Assembly (NCBI GenBank): GCA_937864385.1
Contig: CALMJN010000401.1
Coordinates: forward strand, 1 to 10,142
Reading direction: 5' to 3'
DNA from: an uncultured Methanosarcinales archaeon
GTDB lineage: Archaea; Halobacteriota; Methanosarcinia; Methanotrichales; Methanotrichaceae
Length of the DNA stretch: 10,142 bases
Positions 6,471 to 10,142 of the stretch are shown in pieces; within the stretch, counting starts at the first letter, position 1, and every line of letters begins with the position of its first letter. The position numbers and the translations under genes were made by a program. The notes under the pieces are model-generated. The model was not told where the DNA came from and ran no database searches. It worked only from the letters and a program-made list of their open reading frames with translations.

Positions 6471-7127
6471 ATGAAGGTTGCAGTCTTATTCTCCGGCGGA
6501 AAGGACAGCAGCCTGGCGGCTCTTCTCATCGAGCCATTCTTCGACGAGATCGAGCTGGTCACCTTCGGCTTCCAGGGCGAAGAGTCCTGGACCCGGGCAT
6601 CAGATGCGGCAGAGGAGATGGGTCATCCCCACCGAAGGATGATCTTCCCCGAGGAAGTGGAAGAGAAAGCCCTGGAGATATTGATATCCAAAGGTTTTCC
6701 CAATGATGCTCTTGATTATGTTCATGCCATTGCAGTAGAGACAGTAGCAAAAGAGTGCGAGTTTGTGGCGGACGGAACGAGGCGGGATGATCGCGCACCA
6801 AAAATGGACTGGAGCGCCATCCGCAGCCTGGAAGACCGGTTGCATGTGCAATACTTAAGACCGCTGGCAGGCCTGGGTCAGAAGAGCATCCGGGCTATGG
6901 CCTCGCGCTATTTGGACTTCGAGGAGATGCTCTCCCAGAAGTATCCCGCCTCGGACTATGAGGTGGGCCTGAGATATGCGCTGAAAGAGAGGTACGGCCA
7001 GGAGAAGGTCGATTGTATCTTCCCCTCCAATCATACGCACACCAGAGTTATTCGGAGGAAAAGATTTGTCCAAGAAATTAAAGGGCAAGAAGATCAGGCT
7101 TGCCAAAGCATTCAATCAGAATCGTAG
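6471..7127 (+). CDS. PP-loop ATPase of unknown function (DUF7411-like)
   Basis: The 218-residue product opens with [14 protein letters not shown], the PP-loop that binds ATP and releases pyrophosphate in adenylating enzymes (SGGKDSS at 8-14). [10 protein letters not shown] at 101-110 and [21 protein letters not shown] at 128-148 resemble the later motifs of the NAD synthase, GMP synthase and ExsB group. This family, which I recall as DUF7411 and which is sometimes called alpha hydrolase, sits beside L39e in many methanogens. A tRNA, rRNA or protein modification reaction is plausible given the setting, but the substrate is unknown. The ribosome binding site before the ATG is weak. The last 20 residues (from about 199) overlap L39e by 62 nt in another frame and look unlike the rest, so the true conserved part probably ends near [13 protein letters not shown]. 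Confidence 0.85.
   Translation: MKVAVLFSGGKDSSLAALLIEPFFDEIELVTFGFQGEESWTRASDAAEEMGHPHRRMIFPEEVEEKALEILISKGFPNDALDYVHAIAVETVAKECEFVADGTRRDDRAPKMDWSAIRSLEDRLHVQYLRPLAGLGQKSIRAMASRYLDFEEMLSQKYPASDYEVGLRYALKERYGQEKVDCIFPSNHTHTRVIRRKRFVQEIKGQEDQACQSIQSES
7054..7058 (+). promoter_or_regulatory. Ribosome binding site of L39e inside the PP-loop gene
   Basis: GGAGG lies 7 nt before TTG 7066 and is embedded in the coding sequence of the PP-loop protein (the Arg-Arg-Lys region). It supports the L39e start and the long gene overlap. Confidence 0.75.
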
Positions 7128-7218
7128 AGTGCCCTCCTGGGTCATAGTCAAGACCATGCGACGGGTAGTCAATCATCCCAAGAGAAGGCATTGGAGAAGA
7201 AGCAGCTTAGAGAGATAG
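7066..7218 (+). CDS. rpl39e: 50S ribosomal protein L39e
   Basis: This 50-residue protein is the smallest gene here. It starts at TTG 7066 and reads [19 protein letters not shown], then [11 protein letters not shown] at 20-30, then [20 protein letters not shown] at 31-50. The length, the PSWV/IVKT core, the RHWRRSSL ending and the extreme Lys/Arg content are exactly those of L39e, which threads along the nascent-peptide exit tunnel of archaeal and eukaryotic large subunits. GGAGG lies 7 nt upstream. It overlaps the PP-loop gene by 62 nt and ends 2 nt before the L31e ATG. Confidence 0.95.
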   Translation: MSKKLKGKKIRLAKAFNQNRRVPSWVIVKTMRRVVNHPKRRHWRRSSLER

Positions 7219-7220
7219 AC

Positions 7221-7487
7221 ATGGCCGACACAGAAAGAGTTTACACCATACCCCTGGGCAAGGTCAAGAGCGCCCCCATTTATAGAAGGTCCAATCGGGC
7301 CATGACCGAAGTTAGAAGCTACCTGGCCCGGCATATGAAGGTCGAAGAGGAGAGCGTCAAGATAGATCCGGGCCTCAATGAAGTGATCTGGGCCCGAGGC
7401 GATATGAAGCCTCCCCTGAGGGTAAGGGTTCGCGCCGTCAAGTTCGAGGACGGCGGGGTCGAGGCGGAGTTTGCTGGTGACAGATAA
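7221..7487 (+). CDS. rpl31e: 50S ribosomal protein L31e
   Basis: The 88-residue product has the L31e signature: ERVYTIPLGKVKSAPIYRRS, then RAMTEVRSYLARHMKVEEES and VKIDPGLNEVIWARGDMKPP, followed by LRVRVRAVKFEDGG. L31e lies near the exit of the peptide tunnel and takes part in docking nascent-chain factors. ATG 7221 is chosen over the in-frame TTG at 7191 because the latter would overlap L39e and add residues not found in the family; it lies 2 nt after the L39e stop. Only a weak GAGAG precedes it, so translation is probably coupled to L39e. Its end overlaps aIF6 by 11 nt. Confidence 0.94.
   Translation: MADTERVYTIPLGKVKSAPIYRRSNRAMTEVRSYLARHMKVEEESVKIDPGLNEVIWARGDMKPPLRVRVRAVKFEDGGVEAEFAGDR
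7466..7469 (+). promoter_or_regulatory. Ribosome binding site deciding the GTG start of aIF6
   Basis: GGAG lies 7 nt before GTG 7477, an ideal distance. The in-frame TTG at 7471 and CTG at 7474 are too close to it, and TTG 7492 would shorten the family's first strand. Confidence 0.6.
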
Positions 7488-8142
7488 GCGTTTGAAGATA
7501 GCAGGAAACAGCCTTATCGGCGTATTTTCCCGATGCACGGAGAATATAGTGCTCCTGCCTCTTGAGGCGGCAGAGCAGGACAGACTTACCCTGGAGGCAG
7601 CACTCAAGGCAGAAGCAGTAAAGATGCAGATAGGCGGAGCATCCGTTCTCGGATCACTGATCGCTGCCAACAGCAGCGGATTCGTGCTAACCCATCATGC
7701 CGGCAACGGGGATCTGGAATTCCTTCGGCATTACGGTCGGGCCAGCAGGCTGCCGGCCCGCATCAATGCCGCGGGCAATGTGATCCTGGTCAACGACAGC
7801 GCAGCTCTGGTTCATCCCGGCCTCTCCGCCAAGGCCTGCGAGACCATAGAGAAGACTCTGGGAGTCTCAGTGGAGAAAGGAACCATAGGCGGCCTGAAGA
7901 CCGTGGGAATGGCAGGCAGCGTCACCAACAAGGGTCTTCTGGTCCATCCACGCATCTCTGAGGCGGAGATCGCCGTCCTGGAGAGGGTCTTCAACCTGCC
8001 CATAGATGTGGGCACAGTGAATATGGGCTCGCCTCTGGTAGGCTCGGGGCTCCTGGCCAATAGCAAGGGCTATCTGGCAGGATTCGAGACCTCAGGCCCT
8101 GAGCTGGGGCGCATCGAGGATGCACTGGGCTTCCTGGTATGA
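7477..8142 (+). CDS. eif6: Translation initiation factor 6 (aIF6), ribosome anti-association factor
   Basis: The 221-residue product from GTG 7477 has the five-fold pseudo-symmetric aIF6 pattern: repeats of a beta-alpha unit marked by GNSLIGVFSRCTENIVLLP (10-28), IGGASVLGSLIAANSSGFVL, NDSAALVHPGLS, KGTIGGLKTVGMAGSVTNKG, and MGSPLVGSGLLANSKGYLAG, closing with TSGPELGRIEDALGF. The factor binds the 50S subunit and keeps it from joining 30S prematurely. Length agrees with archaeal members (about 220). It begins inside the L31e coding sequence (11-nt overlap), so translational coupling is likely; 63 nt separate it from LX. Confidence 0.95.
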   Translation: MTDKRLKIAGNSLIGVFSRCTENIVLLPLEAAEQDRLTLEAALKAEAVKMQIGGASVLGSLIAANSSGFVLTHHAGNGDLEFLRHYGRASRLPARINAAGNVILVNDSAALVHPGLSAKACETIEKTLGVSVEKGTIGGLKTVGMAGSVTNKGLLVHPRISEAEIAVLERVFNLPIDVGTVNMGSPLVGSGLLANSKGYLAGFETSGPELGRIEDALGFLV

Positions 8143-8205
8143 TTTGTGCATGATTTGCGTTAAGCTGATAGTTTTGAGATAAAGAACTAGAGCAGGGGTG
8201 GAAGA

Positions 8206-8394
8206 TTGAGCAATTTTGAGATCAAAGGAAGATACAAGGGAGGACTTGTGGGCAAGAGCTGGCTGGCATTTTGCAAGGTGGTAGACAGCCAGAATGAGAA
8301 GAATGCCGTTAACAAGGTCTACTCCCTTCTGGGAAGCGAACATGGCCTGAAGAGGGACCAGATCAAGATAGACGAGGTGAAGACAGTTGAGTAG
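8206..8394 (+). CDS. rplX: 50S ribosomal protein LX (L18Ae/L20a)
   Basis: The 62-residue product begins at TTG 8206, about 5 nt after GGGGTG (8195-8200). It shows the LX pattern: NFEIKGRYKGG, the KSWLAFCKVVDSQNEKNAVN stretch, KVYSLLGSEHGLKRDQIKI, and the closing DEVKTVE. LX is an archaeal large-subunit protein related to part of eukaryotic L18A and is reported near the peptidyl-transferase/L7 region. Length is usual for the longer archaeal forms. Its last 8 nt overlap the prefoldin start. Confidence 0.92.
   Translation: MSNFEIKGRYKGGLVGKSWLAFCKVVDSQNEKNAVNKVYSLLGSEHGLKRDQIKIDEVKTVE
8374..8380 (+). promoter_or_regulatory. Ribosome binding site of prefoldin alpha within rplX
   Basis: GAGGTGA, a seven-base match to the 16S rRNA anti-Shine-Dalgarno end, lies 6 nt before TTG 8387 and inside the final codons of rplX. 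It is the strongest site in the cluster. Confidence 0.75.
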
Positions 8395-8851
8395 CGCTCC
8401 TGGAGACGAGGAGGAGATCAGAAGGCTCCTGGCCGCTTACCAGCAATATCAGGCCCAGGCGGATGGAATCATGCGCCAGCTGAGCCTGACCCAACTGACG
8501 GCGGAGGGCCTGGAGAGGGCCTCTACTGCCGCGGATGCTCTGGACAGGGCAGAGGTTGGGCAGGAGATTATGGTTCCCATTGGGTCCGGGTCTTTTATCC
8601 ATGCCACCCTTGCCTCTAAGGAGAAGGTAGTCTTGAATGTGGGCGCAGGCGTTCACATAGAGAAGGATGCTTCCGAGGCCAAGGAGATCCTCAATGTCCG
8701 AAAGGCGGAGGTCCAGGAGGGCTCCAGAAAGCTCAATGAGGTTCTCTCCAAGATCGACCAGGAGATGCAGAAGATCCAGGCCGTAATGCAGCAGTTCGAG
8801 GAAGGCGCAGCGGCCCATCAACACAGTCTGGAGAGCCAGGGAGTTGTTTAG
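8387..8851 (+). CDS. pfdA: Prefoldin subunit alpha
   Basis: The 154-residue product has two coiled-coil arms (about 6-50 and 95-140, heptad-rich with Leu/Ile/Met and Gln/Glu) joined by a beta-hairpin segment at about 58-93. That segment carries the prefoldin alpha signature [18 protein letters not shown] and [18 protein letters not shown]. The alpha subunit dimerises at the centre of the jellyfish-shaped alpha2beta4 chaperone, which captures unfolded chains and hands them to the thermosome. Length is a little above the usual 140-150. TTG start; 8-nt overlap with rplX in front and 8-nt overlap with ftsY behind. The beta subunit is not in the window. Confidence 0.95.
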   Translation: MSSAPGDEEEIRRLLAAYQQYQAQADGIMRQLSLTQLTAEGLERASTAADALDRAEVGQEIMVPIGSGSFIHATLASKEKVVLNVGAGVHIEKDASEAKEILNVRKAEVQEGSRKLNEVLSKIDQEMQKIQAVMQQFEEGAAAHQHSLESQGVV

Positions 8852-10016
8852 CCGCTTCAAGGAGAAGCTCTCCGGATTCAAAGAGGCTCTCTCCTCCAAG
8901 ATAGCAGAGAAGGTATCCCAGGCGGAGAATATAGCTGGAACGATAAACGGCAGACCTGACACTGCCGTGGCTGAGGATGAGAATGAAGTGCATGGCCTCC
9001 GGGCGGAAGCCAGGGCCATAAGTCCTCCGGCAGAAAAGGATACCGAGGTTAAGAGACCCTCAGAATCCCCCCAACCAACTCTTCCTGCTGGCTCCTCGGC
9101 TCAAGAAAAAGCCGATGCCAATAATAAGGCCAAAGGCCGCTTCTCCTTTTTAGAAAAGGCCAAGAGTCTGATCTTCGAGCAAGAGGTCATCCTGGAGGAG
9201 AAGGACCTGGAGGAGCCCATGTGGGCTCTGGAGATGGCCCTTATGGAGAGCGATGTTGCCCTTCCCGTAGCCGAGGAGATAGTGCGGGAGGTAAAGTCCG
9301 ATCTGGTGGGCAAGAAGAAGAAGATCGGTGCAGACACCGGGGCCATAGCCGAGCAGTCGCTTAAAAATGCCCTGATATCTCTATTATCCAAGAACCATCT
9401 GGACTTTGATGAGTTCGTTAAGGCCAAGGAAAAGCCGGTCAAGATACTCTTCGTAGGGGTAAACGGCACGGGCAAGACCACCAGCATCGCCAAGGTGGCC
9501 AGATACCTCATGAACCAGAACTACTCCGTGGTCTTGGCGGCAGGCGACACCTTCCGTGCCGGGGCCATAGAGCAGCTGGAGGTGCACGGCAATAACCTGG
9601 GCCTGAAGGTGGTAAAGCACAAGACAGGCGGCGATCCGGCCGCGGTGATCTTTGATGCCATAGAGTATGCCCGGGCCCACAACAAAGATGTGGTCCTGGC
9701 GGACACGGCGGGAAGGCTGCATACAAACATAAATCTCATGGATCAGATGAGAAAGATCGTAAGGGTGACCAAACCCGATCTGCTCATATTCGTGGATGAG
9801 GCCATAGCCGGCAATGATGCCGTGGAGAGGGCCCGCCTCTTCAACGAGTCTGTTCCCATAGGCGGCTCCATACTGACCAAGACCGATGCCGATGCCAAGG
9901 GGGGCTCGGCCATATCCATAGCCTATATCACCGGCAAGCCGGTGCTCTTTCTGGGCGTAGGCCAGACCTATCCCGATCTGGTGAAGTTCGAGCCGGAATG
10001 GCTGGTGGACCGGCTG
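8844..10016 (+). CDS. ftsY: Signal recognition particle receptor FtsY, C-terminus replaced
   Basis: Reading from TTG 8844 gives about 391 residues of FtsY: an amphipathic N-terminal start ([19 protein letters not shown]), a long acidic/Pro linker (about 30-95), the four-helix N domain (about 98-195), then the G domain. GTPase motifs are G1 [13 protein letters not shown] (205-217), G2 GDTFRAGA (234-241), G3 DTAGR (287-291), [15 protein letters not shown] (316-330), G4 [10 protein letters not shown] (345-354), and the closing [21 protein letters not shown] (371-391). FtsY docks the SRP-ribosome complex at the membrane and reciprocally activates GTP hydrolysis with SRP54. GGAG (8830-8833) is 10 nt upstream; the start overlaps pfdA by 8 nt. 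FtsY normally stops one to a few residues after this last motif, but here the frame stays open to the window end and changes identity at about 10000-10016. Confidence 0.93.
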
Positions 10017-10142
10017 ATGCGCAATCTCCTGGTGGACATCACCGGCAACACGCATCGCTCGGAGTTCTGCATCGACAAGCTCTACGCCCCCGGTTCGGCC
10101 AGCGGCCGCCAGGGCCTGCTGGAATTCCGCGGCTTCGAGATG
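9999..10142 (+). CDS. Fragment of a DUF2126 (transglutaminase-associated) protein fused to the end of ftsY
   Basis: From about residue 386 of the ftsY frame the sequence reads [39 protein letters not shown] and LLEFRGFEM. That is the strongly conserved [33 protein letters not shown] block of the large DUF2126 proteins found beside transglutaminases and alpha-E proteins, mostly in bacteria. The first part of this segment, WLVDRL, is also the end of FtsY, so the junction lies between 9999 and 10016. Codon use changes at once: all four Arg codons after the join are CGC, against 3 of 16 before it, and both Ile codons are ATC, while ATA outnumbers ATC 17 to 7 before it. No stop occurs before the window ends. 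It is probably a chimeric join, not a working fusion. Confidence 0.75.

Noticed and set aside
9384..10055. 223-codon - strand frame opposite ftsY
   Set aside because: Shadow of the FtsY GTPase domain; it also crosses the suspected chimeric join.
1..10142. CRISPR array, tRNA/rRNA genes, insertion sequences, phage genes
   Set aside because: No regularly spaced repeats, cloverleaf signals, transposase motifs or terminal repeats were seen on either strand.

Overview
The window reads as chromosomal DNA of a methanogenic archaeon, most likely a Methanothrix (Methanosaeta) relative. Three things point there: the gene order S19e - PDCD5 - PP-loop ATPase - L39e - L31e - aIF6 - LX - prefoldin alpha - ftsY, which is an archaeal translation/protein-biogenesis cluster; archaeal TATA/BRE promoters followed by GGAGG-type ribosome binding sites; and heavy use of TTG starts (6 of the 13 genes whose start I can place). 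The genus is an inference from memory of such clusters, not from a search.

Left part (1-3755), accessory genes, all on +. An endonuclease/exonuclease/phosphatase (EEP) family hydrolase (73-1152) is followed by its own-promoter unit of two genes. The first is a clan CD cysteine peptidase of the gingipain (C25) type with two N-terminal PPC beta-sandwich domains (1325-3055). The second is an unrecognised 93-residue protein (3055-3336) whose ATG shares one base with the peptidase stop. A gene-free stretch of about 420 nt with a strong 15-bp hairpin separates this unit from the next gene.

Middle (3756-5572). A stand-alone beta-CASP metallo-beta-lactamase ribonuclease of the bacterial TTHA0252 type (3756-5162) is followed by about 410 nt without a supported gene, ending in a clear promoter.

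Right part (5573-10142) is a tightly packed nine-gene cluster: ribosomal S19e, PDCD5-family DNA/RNA-binding protein, a PP-loop ATPase of unknown function, ribosomal L39e (only 50 residues), L31e, anti-association factor aIF6, ribosomal LX, prefoldin alpha and the SRP receptor FtsY. Genes overlap or nearly abut from L39e to aIF6 and from LX to ftsY. The products cover 50S and 30S assembly, subunit anti-association, nascent-chain folding and membrane targeting, so co-expression makes sense.

The most important anomaly is at the right edge. The ftsY frame does not stop where FtsY ends (about 10016) but runs without interruption into about 40 codons that match the conserved core of the DUF2126 transglutaminase-associated family, with a sharp change in codon use. 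The join falls in a WLVDRL segment that both families carry. This looks like a chimeric join at the end of a metagenomic contig rather than a real fusion. The most biologically interesting lead is the apparently intracellular PPC-C25 peptidase with its translationally coupled small partner.
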